34,943 nucleotides of DNA from DAOUBA01 sp034432855 (GTDB lineage Bacteria; Chloroflexota; Anaerolineae; B4-G1), in NCBI GenBank assembly GCA_034432855.1, contig DAOUBA010000027.1:1-34943 (forward strand), written 5' to 3'. The position numbers and the translations under genes were made by a program. Shown one piece after another: positions 24,941 to 33,150 of the stretch (within the stretch, counting starts at the first letter, position 1; each line of letters starts with the position of its first letter). A model generated the notes under the pieces. It made no database searches, was not told the DNA's origin, and saw nothing but the letters and a program-made list of their open reading frames with translations.

Positions 24941-26401
24941 CTAACCTCGACTCAGTACATCCACGATGTTGCCACCAGCGTCAAAGATGCGCACCTCCAG
25001 CGGCATCTGACCCGGCAACGTGTGCGTGGCGCAGCCGAAGCACGGGTCGTAGGAGCGGAAGGCCATCTCCACTCGATTCAGGATGCCTTCGCTGATCTGC
25101 CCTTTCTGGATCACCGCCTGGGCTGCCTTCTTGACCGAAATCGAGATCGGCGCATAGTTGTTGGTCGTGCCGACGATCAGGTTGGCCTTCTTGACGATGC
25201 CCTTCTCGTCGGTGATGTAATGGTGGGTCAGCGTGCCGCGCGGCGCCTCGACGATGCCCACGCCTTCGTCGGGCTTTTCGGTGGGGATGACGCGCACATG
25301 CGGGTCGGTGATCTCCGGATCGGTCGCCAGTTCCAGCAGCCGCTCGGCGGCGTAGAGCAGTTCGATCAATCGCGCCCAGTGGGTCGCCAGCGTGTGATGC
25401 ACCGGCTTGCCGCTCAGCGTCTTGTAGAACTCCTCGTAGGCCTCCTGCGCGCGAGGCGTGGCCATGCCGTCGGCGGCGTTCAGGCGCGAGAGGGGTGTGG
25501 CCTGGTAGACGCCGCTCTCTTTACCGGGCACGAACCCCTTCCACCCCACCTGCTTGAGATATGGGAATTTCAAATACGTCCAGGGTTCGACGTGCTCGGC
25601 GACCACGTCCAGGTACTGCTCCGGCGCGTACTTGACCAGTTCCTTGCCATCCGGCCCGACGACGCGCACCTTGCCATCGTAAAAGTTGACATGGTTGTTC
25701 TCGTCCACCAGCCCCATATAGTAGGTGGGCATGGTGAAAGCATCTGAGAGAATCAAATCCACATATGCCTTGTTCGCCAGTACCACGTCGCGGAAGAGTT
25801 GCAGGCTGAAGAGTCCAAACTCGACCTCTTCGCGTGCGATGGCTTCGATCTGCTGGCGCTCTTCCTCCGTGATCGCCTTGCCCACGCCGCCGGGCAGCCC
25901 GAAAGTGGGATGGATCTTGCGCCCGCCGAGCATGCCGATGATGTCCATTGCCATCCCGCGGCACTTGATGACCCGCCCGCCGATCTCGACGCCGACCTTG
26001 TGGATCACGCCCAGGATGTTGCGTTCGGCGACCGGCGCGTCTGGGCCCATCACAAAGTCAGGCGCGCCCAGGATATAGAAGTGCACGGTGTGGTCGGCAA
26101 CGTAGAAGGCGGAGTAGAACAACTCGCGCAGTTTCTTGGCCACCGGCGGCGGGTCCACGTGAAAGACGGCGTCGCAGGCCTTCGTGGAGGCCATGTGGTG
26201 CGCTTCCGGGCAAACGCCGCAAATGCGTGGGGTGATGTCGGTCAGTTCCTCGACGTATCGGCCTTCGGCGAACTTTTCAAAGCCGCGCAGTTCAGGAATG
26301 ACGAGGTAGGCATTGGCGACGTCGCCCTCCTCGTCGAGAAAAATATCAATCCGTCCGTGGCCTTCCAGGCGGGTAATGGGATCAATGCTGATTTTCTGCA
26401 T
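24941..26401 (-). CDS. mvhA: NiFe hydrogenase large subunit (Mvh-like, group 3)
   Basis: A 486-residue catalytic subunit. The NiFe centre is bound by ICGVCPEAHH (Cys61, Cys64) and DPCFGCATH (Cys454, Cys457, His460). The 26-residue tail after His460 is the peptide removed by the maturation protease. RLEGHGRIDIFLDEEG and the absence of transmembrane parts fit a cytoplasmic group 3 enzyme; assignment to 3c (Mvh) rests on the MvhG and MvhD neighbours. It splits or forms H2. The ATG at 26399-26401 has AGAGGAGAG upstream. A repeat and a four-helix-bundle gene separate it from the small subunit. Confidence 0.95.
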   Translation of the reverse strand: MQKISIDPITRLEGHGRIDIFLDEEGDVANAYLVIPELRGFEKFAEGRYVEELTDITPRICGVCPEAHHMASTKACDAVFHVDPPPVAKKLRELFYSAFYVADHTVHFYILGAPDFVMGPDAPVAERNILGVIHKVGVEIGGRVIKCRGMAMDIIGMLGGRKIHPTFGLPGGVGKAITEEERQQIEAIAREEVEFGLFSLQLFRDVVLANKAYVDLILSDAFTMPTYYMGLVDENNHVNFYDGKVRVVGPDGKELVKYAPEQYLDVVAEHVEPWTYLKFPYLKQVGWKGFVPGKESGVYQATPLSRLNAADGMATPRAQEAYEEFYKTLSGKPVHHTLATHWARLIELLYAAERLLELATDPEITDPHVRVIPTEKPDEGVGIVEAPRGTLTHHYITDEKGIVKKANLIVGTTNNYAPISISVKKAAQAVIQKGQISEGILNRVEMAFRSYDPCFGCATHTLPGQMPLEVRIFDAGGNIVDVLSRG

Positions 26402-26419
26402 GGTTCTCTCTCCTCTGAA

Positions 26420-26445
26420 TGATGCAGGATGCAAGATGCAAGATG
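26420..26445. repeat. GATGCAGGATGCAAG repeat upstream of mvhA
   Basis: Three tandem units between the four-helix-bundle gene and mvhA. With the repeat at 26861-26932 it brackets the four-helix-bundle gene. Confidence 0.7.
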
Positions 26446-26446
26446 G

Positions 26447-26860
26447 TTAGCGGTGGTAGCGGTGTTGTTGGTTAGAAGAGAGGACAAGGGCAGAGATGAT
26501 CTGATCGAGCAGCTGGATGCGATGTTGAAATACCTCCGGACTCAGGAAACGGCGACCGCGATAGTACCAGCCACGAGATTCACGAGCCGAACCCAGCGCG
26601 ATCCGCTGAAAATATGCATTGTCTCTACCAAAGCCCCGTCCATGTCCCTCTTCGATGTTGGCGCAGATGGAACCTACGCTCCTGATCAACTGTCTGGCGA
26701 TCTCTCTACCGCGCCAGTCCTTGAGCATCCGCTCCGTGTCTTCCCATACCAGGTCGGAGAGCAACAACGCTTTGGGGTAGACTTCAAAGCTCCAGAGAGG
26801 GTCTTGCTTGATGCTTGCCGGAACCTGCGCCAGCCATTCCCCATAATCCAACGCTCTCAT
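26447..26860 (-). CDS. S23/IVP-type four-helix-bundle protein
   Basis: A 137-residue helical protein. SFEVYPKALLLSDLVWEDTE, ARQLIRSVGSICANIEEG and RIALGSARESRGWYYRG match the S23 family, proteins originally found in intervening sequences of 23S rRNA genes. The family also includes accessory proteins of diversity-generating retroelements, but none of the other parts is here. It is flanked on both sides by repeats of one family and interrupts an otherwise standard MvhG-MvhA pair, which suggests insertion. Role unknown. No clear ribosome site. Confidence 0.75.
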   Translation of the reverse strand: MRALDYGEWLAQVPASIKQDPLWSFEVYPKALLLSDLVWEDTERMLKDWRGREIARQLIRSVGSICANIEEGHGRGFGRDNAYFQRIALGSARESRGWYYRGRRFLSPEVFQHRIQLLDQIISALVLSSNQQHRYHR

Positions 26861-26932
26861 CTTCCTGCCCCCTGCTTCCCGCCTCCTGCTTCCTGCGTCT
26901 TGCCTCCTGCCTCATACCTCTTGCATCTTGCG
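26861..26932. repeat. CTTCCTGCCTCCTGC repeat between the S23-like gene and mvhG
   Basis: Tandem CTTGCCTCCTGC units, complementary to the repeat at 26420-26445. The mvhG stop codon (26912-26914) lies inside it, so the last residues of that protein are repeat-encoded. Confidence 0.75.
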
Positions 26933-27880
26933 CCGGTGCAACAGCGACGCTGCCAGCCCAAAGCGATAGAACGTCCCCACCGGGTCGAGGATCTCGCCGA
27001 CGATGCGGGCCGCTTCCTCTTCGGTATCGGCATCCACCACCGAGGCCACCGCCGAGAGGAGCGAGGAGCCCTGGTCAATCACGTTCGGCGGTGGGCCGTA
27101 GCAGCCCCGGCAGGGCATGTTCACGCTGGGACAGAGCGCGCCACAGCCGCCTCGCGTGGCCGGGCCGGCGCAGATGATCCCCTGGTCGAAGAGACATGCC
27201 TGGGGGTCGGGGATAATCTCGTGGATGCGGTAGAATTTTTTGATGCGCTTCTCCTGCCGCACATGTTTGCACTCGTCGCAGACCGTCTTCTCGTTCGCGC
27301 CGACCACGCTGCCCTTGGGCGGCAAATTGCCGCTCAGGATCGCCTCGATCACCGCCCAGATCTGCGGCGCCTGCGGCGGGCAGCCGGGGATGAAATAATC
27401 CACGTCCTCCACCTGGGCCAGCGTCTTGACCGTGTTGTAGAACCTGGGGATCGTGATTTCTCCCTCGGGTACCGGGGTGGAAGGCTGCGGCAAGACGCCC
27501 TGGGGGTTATCCACCGACGGCGTTTCCAGATAGACGCGCTCGAAGATGGACTGGCAGTCGAAGAGATTCGCCAGGCCCGGAATGCAGCCTTCGCAGGCGC
27601 AGGAACCGAAGGCGACCAGCACCTTTGACTTTTGACGCAGCAGGTGCGCCAAGTGCTCGTTCTCGCTGGTGCGAATCGCGCCGTTGAACAGGCACACATC
27701 CAGATGCTTGTCGGGCATCGCCTCGACATCCTTGTATTTGGCGTCCACCGCCACCGGCCAAAAGAGAATGTCCGCCACCTGGTCTACGACGAGAATCTTT
27801 TCCCGCAGTTCCACGATGGCGATCTCGCAGCCGCCGCACGACGCGGCCCAGTAAAGGCCCAGTTTCAACTTTTCGCTCAT
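26912..27880 (-). CDS. mvhG: NiFe hydrogenase small subunit (Mvh-like)
   Basis: A 322-residue Fe-S subunit that carries electrons from the NiFe centre. The proximal cluster ligands are WAASCGGCEIA (Cys15, Cys18), AFGSCACEGCIPG and IPGCPPQ. The C-terminal half adds CDECKH, CLFDQGIICAG, GGCGALCP and CRGCYG, giving the medial and distal clusters. No twin-arginine signal is present, so it is cytoplasmic. AAGGAG precedes the ATG at 27878-27880; the longer frame adds repeat-encoded residues. The last seven or so residues also lie in a repeat. Confidence 0.93.
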   Translation of the reverse strand: MSEKLKLGLYWAASCGGCEIAIVELREKILVVDQVADILFWPVAVDAKYKDVEAMPDKHLDVCLFNGAIRTSENEHLAHLLRQKSKVLVAFGSCACEGCIPGLANLFDCQSIFERVYLETPSVDNPQGVLPQPSTPVPEGEITIPRFYNTVKTLAQVEDVDYFIPGCPPQAPQIWAVIEAILSGNLPPKGSVVGANEKTVCDECKHVRQEKRIKKFYRIHEIIPDPQACLFDQGIICAGPATRGGCGALCPSVNMPCRGCYGPPPNVIDQGSSLLSAVASVVDADTEEEAARIVGEILDPVGTFYRFGLAASLLHRRKMQEV

Positions 27881-27895
27881 TGTCACTCCTTTTCG

Positions 27896-27932
27896 ACCCC
27901 CTTTCCCCACCCCTGGGAGGGGGTTAGGGGGC
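27896..27932. repeat. CCCCCTTTCCCC/GGGGGTTAGGGGG inverted repeat
   Basis: A G/C-run inverted repeat between mvhD and mvhG. It can form a hairpin in the transcript and might attenuate or stabilise it. It resembles the palindrome inside fdhA. Confidence 0.6.
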
Positions 27933-27934
27933 AA

Positions 27935-28369
27935 TCACTCCTTGCTCTCCAGTTGCTGCTTCCAATTCAACGGCCCCAGTGCCCGCACCCGCTCGGTGAA
28001 CTCGCGGGTCAATTGCGCCCACTTGGGTGCTTCCGCGCCGGAGATCCAGCCCCAGTGGAAACGCTCTTTCTCGATGCCATACTGCGCAAGCAACGCCTCC
28101 ACGAGCGGCATCCGTCGGAACGTCTTGTAGTTGCCGTTATTGTAATGGCAATCGCCGGGGGGATGGCAGCCGGAGACGATCACCCCATCGGCTCCTTCGG
28201 CGAACGCCTTGAGCACGAAAACGGGGTCCACGCGTCCCGTACACATCACGCGGATAACATCCACGTTCGGCGGTTGCTCCATACGCGAAACCCCCGCAGT
28301 ATCGGCCGCCGCGTAGGTACACCAGTTACACAGGAAAGCGATAATGTGCGGTTCAAAGGATTCATTCAT
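27935..28369 (-). CDS. mvhD: MvhD-like electron-transfer subunit
   Basis: A 144-residue 2Fe-2S protein that connects an Mvh hydrogenase to HdrA. The ligand motifs are FLCNWCTYAAADTAG, VMCTGRVDPVFVLKA and SGCHPPGDCHYNNGNYK. The length is normal. I place the start at ATG 28367-28369. It lies between mvhG and the NuoG/HdrA hybrid, which supports its role as the bridge between hydrogenase and HdrA. Repeats lie on both sides. Confidence 0.93.
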   Translation of the reverse strand: MNESFEPHIIAFLCNWCTYAAADTAGVSRMEQPPNVDVIRVMCTGRVDPVFVLKAFAEGADGVIVSGCHPPGDCHYNNGNYKTFRRMPLVEALLAQYGIEKERFHWGWISGAEAPKWAQLTREFTERVRALGPLNWKQQLESKE

Positions 28370-28381
28370 AGTCAACACCTC

Positions 28382-28440
28382 GCATTTTACGTTTCACGTT
28401 TTACGTTTCACGCGAGTCGTAATGCGTAAAACGTAATGTG
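28382..28440. repeat. TTTACGTTTCACG repeat upstream of mvhD
   Basis: Tandem TTTTACG/TTTCACG units followed by the complementary GCGTAAAACGTAATG. It fills the gap between mvhD and the NuoG/HdrA hybrid gene and can fold into a hairpin. Confidence 0.65.
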
Positions 28441-28444
28441 TGAC

Positions 28445-30214
28445 CTACACCGCCACCCTCAGCAGTGCCTCAATCTGCGCCATGATCTGCTCGTCGGTAA
28501 AGTGACGTGCGGTGATGGCGCCGGCGGGACAGGCCGCCACACACGTGCCGCAGCCCTTGCACAACGCCTCGTTCACACGGGCCACGTTATCCACCTCGAC
28601 AAAACTGATCGCCGTGTAGGGGCAGAGCGCGATACAGGTCTTGCAGGCGGAGCAGAGTTTCTCGTCCACAATCGCCGTGGCCGGCGAAATCGTCACCTCG
28701 CCCTTATCCAGGAGCGCGAGCGCCATCGAGGCCGCGGCGCCGGCGTGGGCCACCGTGTCGGGCACGTCCTTGGGGCCCTGCGCTGCGCCGGCCAGGAAGA
28801 CTCCCTCGGTGTTCGTCTCCACCGGGCGCAGTTTGGGGTGCGCTTCGGCGAAAAAGCCGTCCGTCGAGCGGCCCAGGCCAAAGAGCGCAGCGACCCGGTC
28901 GGCATCATGCGGCGCTTCGATGGCCGTGCTGAGCACCACCATATCCACGTCCACCGACACCACCCGTCCCAGGTTGGCGTCCTCGCCCTTGACCCGTAGT
29001 TTGCCGTCGGGGAGCACTTCGACCTCGGCGCCGCGCCCGCGCACCATCGTCACGCCCTCCTCCTGGATGCGCTCGTAGAATTCCTCGTAGGCCTTGCCGA
29101 AGGCGCGCATATCCATATAGAACTCGAACACCTGCGCGCCGGTTTTCTCGCGCACCAGATGGGCCTGCTTGAGACTGTACATACAGCAGATGCGCGAGCA
29201 ATACTCGTGCGCGTTGTGATCGCGCGACCCGACGCAGTGAATGATGGCCACCTTCTCCGGCTTGCGTCCGTCGGCGAGCAGGATTTCGCCGCCGGTGACG
29301 CCGCCGGCATTGGAGAGGCGCTCGAATTCCAGCCCGGTGATGATATTGGGCGACTTGCCGTAGGAGTACTGCGAAAGTTGCGTCGGGTCCCACATCTCGA
29401 AGCCGGTGGCGACGATAATGGCGCCCACGTCGAGTTCGATGATCTCGTCCTGCTGGTCGAAATCAATCGCGCCGGCTTCGCACACCATCTGGCAGGCGCC
29501 GCAGGCATCGGGGATCTCGCCGTTCGTGCGGTCGTTCTGGCGGAAACGGATGCAGGCGTCGGTATCAATCACCGGCACGCGCGGCACCGCCTGGAGCGAG
29601 GGTACCCAGATGGCGCTGGTCGGCCCCAGCGGCTTCTCGCGGTAGACCGCATCGCGCTCCAACACGATCTCGATCGCGCCGGTGGGGCACATGATCGTAC
29701 AGGCGCCGCAGCCGATGCATAGGCGGGTCTTTTCCAGGAACGGTGGCCCCACACGCCGCTCAGGGCCACGCTCGGCAAAGTTGAGCACGTCGGCCTTGAC
29801 CAGTTCGTGGCAGGTACGCACGCACAGGCCGCATAGGATGCACCGCTCCTCCGGCGTATCGGTCGGGAAGGGCGGCTCGGTGATCCCGTACTCCCGCGCC
29901 AGGTTCTGGATCAACTCGACGTTGGGGCAACGCGAGAGCAGCAGACCCAGCACCATCCGGCGCGCCTCGATGACCGCCGGGGATTGGGTTCTGACCTCCA
30001 ATCCATCCCACGCGGGGTGCGTGCAAGCGGTCTGCAGGCTTGACCTGCCGTGCCGGATCACTTCGACCGTACATAGGCGGCACCCCCCATACGGCTCTAG
30101 AAGCGGATGATAGCAAAGTGTGGGGATCTCGATGCCGTTCGCCCTGGCGACCTCCAGAATAGTCTGGCCTTCTTCGGCATGGATTTCTTGTCCGTCAATG
30201 ATAAGTTTGACCAT
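28445..30214 (-). CDS. NuoG-like / HdrA C-terminal hybrid Fe-S flavoprotein
   Basis: A 589-residue hybrid. Residues 1-75 are a NuoG-type 2Fe-2S domain (Cys34, 45, 48, 64). The usual His-Cys3 cluster is gone: LLLSRCPNVELIQNLAREYG replaces it. Two 4Fe-4S sites follow (CILCGLCVRTC, CIGCGACTIMC). From about residue 220 it matches the C-terminal part of HdrA: CGACQMVCEAGAIDFDQQDE, DVGAIIVATGFEMWDP, IHCVGSRD, EYCSRICCMYSLKQAHL. It ends with two ferredoxin sites (CSACKTCIALC, CKGCGTCVAAC). The FAD-binding N-terminal half of HdrA is missing here and is encoded separately at 34017-34862. AGGAGGA precedes the ATG at 30212-30214. Confidence 0.85.
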   Translation of the reverse strand: MVKLIIDGQEIHAEEGQTILEVARANGIEIPTLCYHPLLEPYGGCRLCTVEVIRHGRSSLQTACTHPAWDGLEVRTQSPAVIEARRMVLGLLLSRCPNVELIQNLAREYGITEPPFPTDTPEERCILCGLCVRTCHELVKADVLNFAERGPERRVGPPFLEKTRLCIGCGACTIMCPTGAIEIVLERDAVYREKPLGPTSAIWVPSLQAVPRVPVIDTDACIRFRQNDRTNGEIPDACGACQMVCEAGAIDFDQQDEIIELDVGAIIVATGFEMWDPTQLSQYSYGKSPNIITGLEFERLSNAGGVTGGEILLADGRKPEKVAIIHCVGSRDHNAHEYCSRICCMYSLKQAHLVREKTGAQVFEFYMDMRAFGKAYEEFYERIQEEGVTMVRGRGAEVEVLPDGKLRVKGEDANLGRVVSVDVDMVVLSTAIEAPHDADRVAALFGLGRSTDGFFAEAHPKLRPVETNTEGVFLAGAAQGPKDVPDTVAHAGAAASMALALLDKGEVTISPATAIVDEKLCSACKTCIALCPYTAISFVEVDNVARVNEALCKGCGTCVAACPAGAITARHFTDEQIMAQIEALLRVAV

Positions 30215-30231
30215 GCAGACGTCCTCCTCGG

Positions 30232-30540
30232 TTACTTCTTTTCTTGGGGCGGGCGACTTGCTTCGGCCCGGATGCGAGCCAACAAATCGGCTATGCCCAA
30301 CTGGCTTGCCCTCGCCTGCAAGTAACGCTCGACCTGCAGCGCCAATTCGCGCGGCAAGATACGACGGCGCACTTGCCACTCGAGTTCATCGGCGCCGAGG
30401 TCCGGATAGCGGTCGAGAATCGAAGCCCGCACAATGGCAACGCCATCCTCGTACATCTCTGCAGCCAGCGCGATGCGCTGTTCGCCGCTTATGCGGCGGT
30501 ATATCTGCACACGTATCCACTCGGTCTGGGGATCTCGCAT
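30232..30540 (-). CDS. Small conserved helical protein, unknown
   Basis: A 102-residue charged, mostly helical protein. The core EQRIALAAEMYEDGVAIVRA, followed by ILDRYPDLGADELE and QVRRRILPRELA, resembles a widespread family of small unannotated proteins found in toxin-antitoxin-like settings. I do not know its function. It lies directly downstream of the DUF2283 gene and just before the NuoG/HdrA hybrid, on the same strand. The ribosome site is weak. Confidence 0.5.
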   Translation of the reverse strand: MRDPQTEWIRVQIYRRISGEQRIALAAEMYEDGVAIVRASILDRYPDLGADELEWQVRRRILPRELALQVERYLQARASQLGIADLLARIRAEASRPPQEKK

Positions 30541-30563
30541 ACCTACACAGCACTAACCAACGC

Positions 30564-30935
30564 TCAGGCAGTCGCCACGGCCACAGGTTTGATGGCTGTG
30601 ATAGGGGTTGGTTCGGTGACAGACGCCGGCGTATACGCTGAAATGGATAAGAGATCACTCACCGGTGGTCGAAGCAGGATATACAACACTAATTCACGCA
30701 GTTCAGCGGATAGTTGATCCAGACCTGTCAGCGGAAAACTGCGCGGCCCAAGTTCCGTCTGTTGCGCCAATATGGAGTACTCAAGAAAGGTCAACCCGAT
30801 TGCGCGGCGTTCCTGTTTGTTGATGCGTAACAGGATATGGTCATTCAGTTCGATACCCGTCGCCGCTTCACCTGGCGCAAAGGATACATATAAAGTATCA
30901 CTGACCTCATCATAGTTGAACTTCATACCTGCCAT
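30564..30935 (-). CDS. DUF2283 protein, possible antitoxin
   Basis: A 123-residue protein. KFNYDEVSDTLYVSFAPGEA and RRAIGLTFLEYSIL are the DUF2283 fold. Such proteins often sit beside a small toxin-like gene with a DUF4258-type fold, as the neighbour upstream may be here. The C-terminal 60 residues are unassigned and low-complexity at the end (TPASVTEPTPITAIKP). Its start is three bases after the upstream gene, so the two are coupled. Confidence 0.65.
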   Translation of the reverse strand: MAGMKFNYDEVSDTLYVSFAPGEAATGIELNDHILLRINKQERRAIGLTFLEYSILAQQTELGPRSFPLTGLDQLSAELRELVLYILLRPPVSDLLSISAYTPASVTEPTPITAIKPVAVATA

Positions 30936-30938
30936 TGC

Positions 30939-31268
30939 TCACCCTATCTCTTTCTGATATGCCGTGACGATGTAGTTATTGGGCAGTACTTCACCCCGCG
31001 TCCCCCGTCTAAACCCAAACAGCACAATTGCGACGATGTGAGTATTCTCTCCCGCCAAAGTACGGAATTCCTTCGAATAGCGGTACTTGTGGGGATTGAG
31101 CGCATCTTGCTTGTGTTGGCCTGACCGCAATGTTTCTTTCAACTCCTCCTCGTAATCCAGCATTTCGGGATGGTTTACCGGGTCGGTGATGTGCTCCCAA
31201 CGTTCTTGGGTGAGGTAAACCTCATTCCCGTAGCGGTCATGTACTGCCCAACGTTTGCCTGCTGCCAA
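30939..31268 (-). CDS. Possible toxin-like protein (PBECR/DUF4258-like)
   Basis: A 109-residue protein. ERWEHITDPVNHPEMLDYEE, then KYRYSKEFRTL, and a C-terminal YIVTAYQKE follow the pattern of small RelE/BrnT/PBECR-like nuclease folds: a His-containing helix, a mid strand with Arg/Tyr and a final TAY strand. I cannot assign a definite family. Paired with DUF2283 it looks like a toxin-antitoxin pair. No Shine-Dalgarno site stands out before the start. Confidence 0.5.
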   Translation of the reverse strand: MAAGKRWAVHDRYGNEVYLTQERWEHITDPVNHPEMLDYEEELKETLRSGQHKQDALNPHKYRYSKEFRTLAGENTHIVAIVLFGFRRGTRGEVLPNNYIVTAYQKEIG

Positions 31269-31290
31269 GATGTCCCTCCGAATCGTCAGG

Positions 31291-31348
31291 TACGGATGAA
31301 CACGGACAGATCACAGAAAACCCGTGTTTATCCGTGAAATCCGTGTCC
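31291..31348. repeat. ACGGATGAACACGGAC/TTATCCGTG inverted repeat
   Basis: GGATGAACACGG (31294-31305) pairs with CCGTGTTTATCC (31322-31333) apart from one position, and a second ATCCGTGTCC unit follows. It lies in the 100-base gap between the second nuoF and the toxin-like gene. It marks the left end of the three-gene insert's upstream side. Confidence 0.7.
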
Positions 31349-31368
31349 AGAGAACTCACCCCCACGCG

Positions 31369-33150
31369 TCACCGGATAGCGACCGCGTCGAACTTGCACA
31401 CGTCGAAGCAGACGCCACACTTGATACATTTCTCCGGGTCAATGACGTGCGCCTTCTTCCTCTCCCCGCTGATCGCTTCCTGCGGGCATTTGCGGGCGCA
31501 CAGGGTACAGCCGGTGCAGGCATCCGTGATGTAGTACTCGATCAGCGCCTTGCACACGCCGGCTGGGCATTTTTTGTCCTGGATGTGGGCCACGTACTCG
31601 TCGCGGAAGTAGCGCAGCGTACTCAGGACAGGATTGGGCGCCGTCTTGCCCAGGCCACATAGCGAGACCGATTTGACCACTCGGGCCAGACCTTCCAACG
31701 TCTCCAAATCGGCCATCTCCCCCTGCCCATCACGGATACGGGAGAGAATCTCCAGCATGCGCTTGATCCCCTCACGGCAGGGCGTGCACTTGCCGCACGA
31801 CTCTTCGGTGAGAAAATCGAGAAAGTAACGGGCCATGTCCACGACACACGTGCGGTCGTCTGCGACGATCACGCCGCCGGTGCCCATCATCGAGCCGGCC
31901 TGATCGAGCGTTTCGTAATCCATCGGCATATCCAACAGGTCCGCCGGGAGGAATCCGCCAGAAGGCCCGCCGATCTGGATCGCCTTGAACTGGCGTCCCC
32001 TGGGGATGCCGCCGCCGATGTCAAAGACCAACTCGCGGACCGTAATACCCATCGGCACTTCGACCAGGCCCACGTTGTTGATCTTGCCGGCCAGCGAAAA
32101 GACCTGTGTCCCCTTGCTGCCTTCGGTGCCGATGCTGGCATACCACTCGGCGCCACGGTTGATGATTTCGGGAACAACGGAAAGCGTCTTGACGTTATTC
32201 AGACAACTGGGCCGCTCCCACACCCCCTTCTCGGTGGTGTGAATGTGTTTCGCCCGCGGCTCGCTCGCCCGCCCTTCGACGGCACTCATCACCGCCGTGG
32301 ACTCGCCGCCAACGAAGCAATGCACCCCTAAACGCACCTGCATGTCGAAATCGAATCCAGAGCCCAGGATGTCTTGCCCAAGCAACCCATACTCGCGTGC
32401 CTGCTCGATGGCGGTCTGGACGCTTTTCACGGAGAGCGTGTGCTCGAAGGGGAGGTAAAAGAATCCCTCGCGGGCGCCAATGGCGTAGGCGCCGATGATC
32501 GCGCCTTCCAGGATGCTATGCGGATCGGCCTCCATCAGCGCGCGGTCCATAAAACAGTTGGGATCGCCCTCGTCGCCGTTGACAAGCATATACTTGATCT
32601 CGCCCTTGGCCTTGCGTGCGGCTTCCCACTTGCGTCCCGTGGGAAAGCCCGCCCCGCCACGACCCCGCAGCCCTGACTTTTTGATCTCTTCGATTACCTG
32701 CTCAGGTGTCATCTCCGAGAGCACCTTCGCCAGGGCCTGGTAGCCGCCAACGGCGATGTATTCGTCAATCGAGGCCGGGTTGATCAGCCCACAGTGGCGC
32801 AACACGATGCGCATCTGCTTGCTGTGGAAAGGAATGTCCTGGTAGCGCGGGATGCGCTCGTGCGTCACCGGTTCCCGGTAGAGCAGTCGCTCGACGACAC
32901 GGCCCTTGACCAGCGTCTCCTCTACCAGTTCCGGCACATCTGCCGGCTGTACCTCGACATAAAAGGTCCCATCGGGCTGGATCAGGATTACCGGTCCCAT
33001 CGAACACAGGCCACGGCAGCCTGCCTCGACCACGCGCACTTCACCGGCCAGCCCGCGCCGCTCCACCTCCGCCGTAAGCGCCGGCAAGAGGTCCGGCGCG
33101 CGGTCGTGCAGGCAACTTACCAATACATCGGCTCGATACTGTTCAGCCAT
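31369..33150 (-). CDS. NuoF/HydB-like NADH-binding flavoprotein (copy 2)
   Basis: A 593-residue diaphorase. Domains are an N-terminal thioredoxin-like 2Fe-2S region (CRGLCSMGP), the NuoF core with SGLRGRGGAGFPTG and the complete NGDEGDPNCFMDRA motif, a 4Fe-4S site (CGKCTPCREGIKRM) and a C-terminal pair of ferredoxin sites (CTGCTLCARKC, CIKCGVCFDVC). This is the layout of HydB in bifurcating hydrogenases. It should bind FMN and NAD(H). The ATG at 33148-33150 overlaps the preceding stop as TGATG; a GTG at 33153 is also possible. It follows the 2Fe-2S ferredoxin and NuoE genes. Confidence 0.92.
   Translation of the reverse strand: MAEQYRADVLVSCLHDRAPDLLPALTAEVERRGLAGEVRVVEAGCRGLCSMGPVILIQPDGTFYVEVQPADVPELVEETLVKGRVVERLLYREPVTHERIPRYQDIPFHSKQMRIVLRHCGLINPASIDEYIAVGGYQALAKVLSEMTPEQVIEEIKKSGLRGRGGAGFPTGRKWEAARKAKGEIKYMLVNGDEGDPNCFMDRALMEADPHSILEGAIIGAYAIGAREGFFYLPFEHTLSVKSVQTAIEQAREYGLLGQDILGSGFDFDMQVRLGVHCFVGGESTAVMSAVEGRASEPRAKHIHTTEKGVWERPSCLNNVKTLSVVPEIINRGAEWYASIGTEGSKGTQVFSLAGKINNVGLVEVPMGITVRELVFDIGGGIPRGRQFKAIQIGGPSGGFLPADLLDMPMDYETLDQAGSMMGTGGVIVADDRTCVVDMARYFLDFLTEESCGKCTPCREGIKRMLEILSRIRDGQGEMADLETLEGLARVVKSVSLCGLGKTAPNPVLSTLRYFRDEYVAHIQDKKCPAGVCKALIEYYITDACTGCTLCARKCPQEAISGERKKAHVIDPEKCIKCGVCFDVCKFDAVAIR

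Noticed and set aside
26447..26860. Diversity-generating retroelement accessory protein (Avd)
   Set aside because: The fold is similar, but no reverse transcriptase or template repeat is present.
28445..30214. A complete HdrA
   Set aside because: The FAD-binding GGGIAG segment and CSxC/U motif are missing; the N-terminus is NuoG-like instead.
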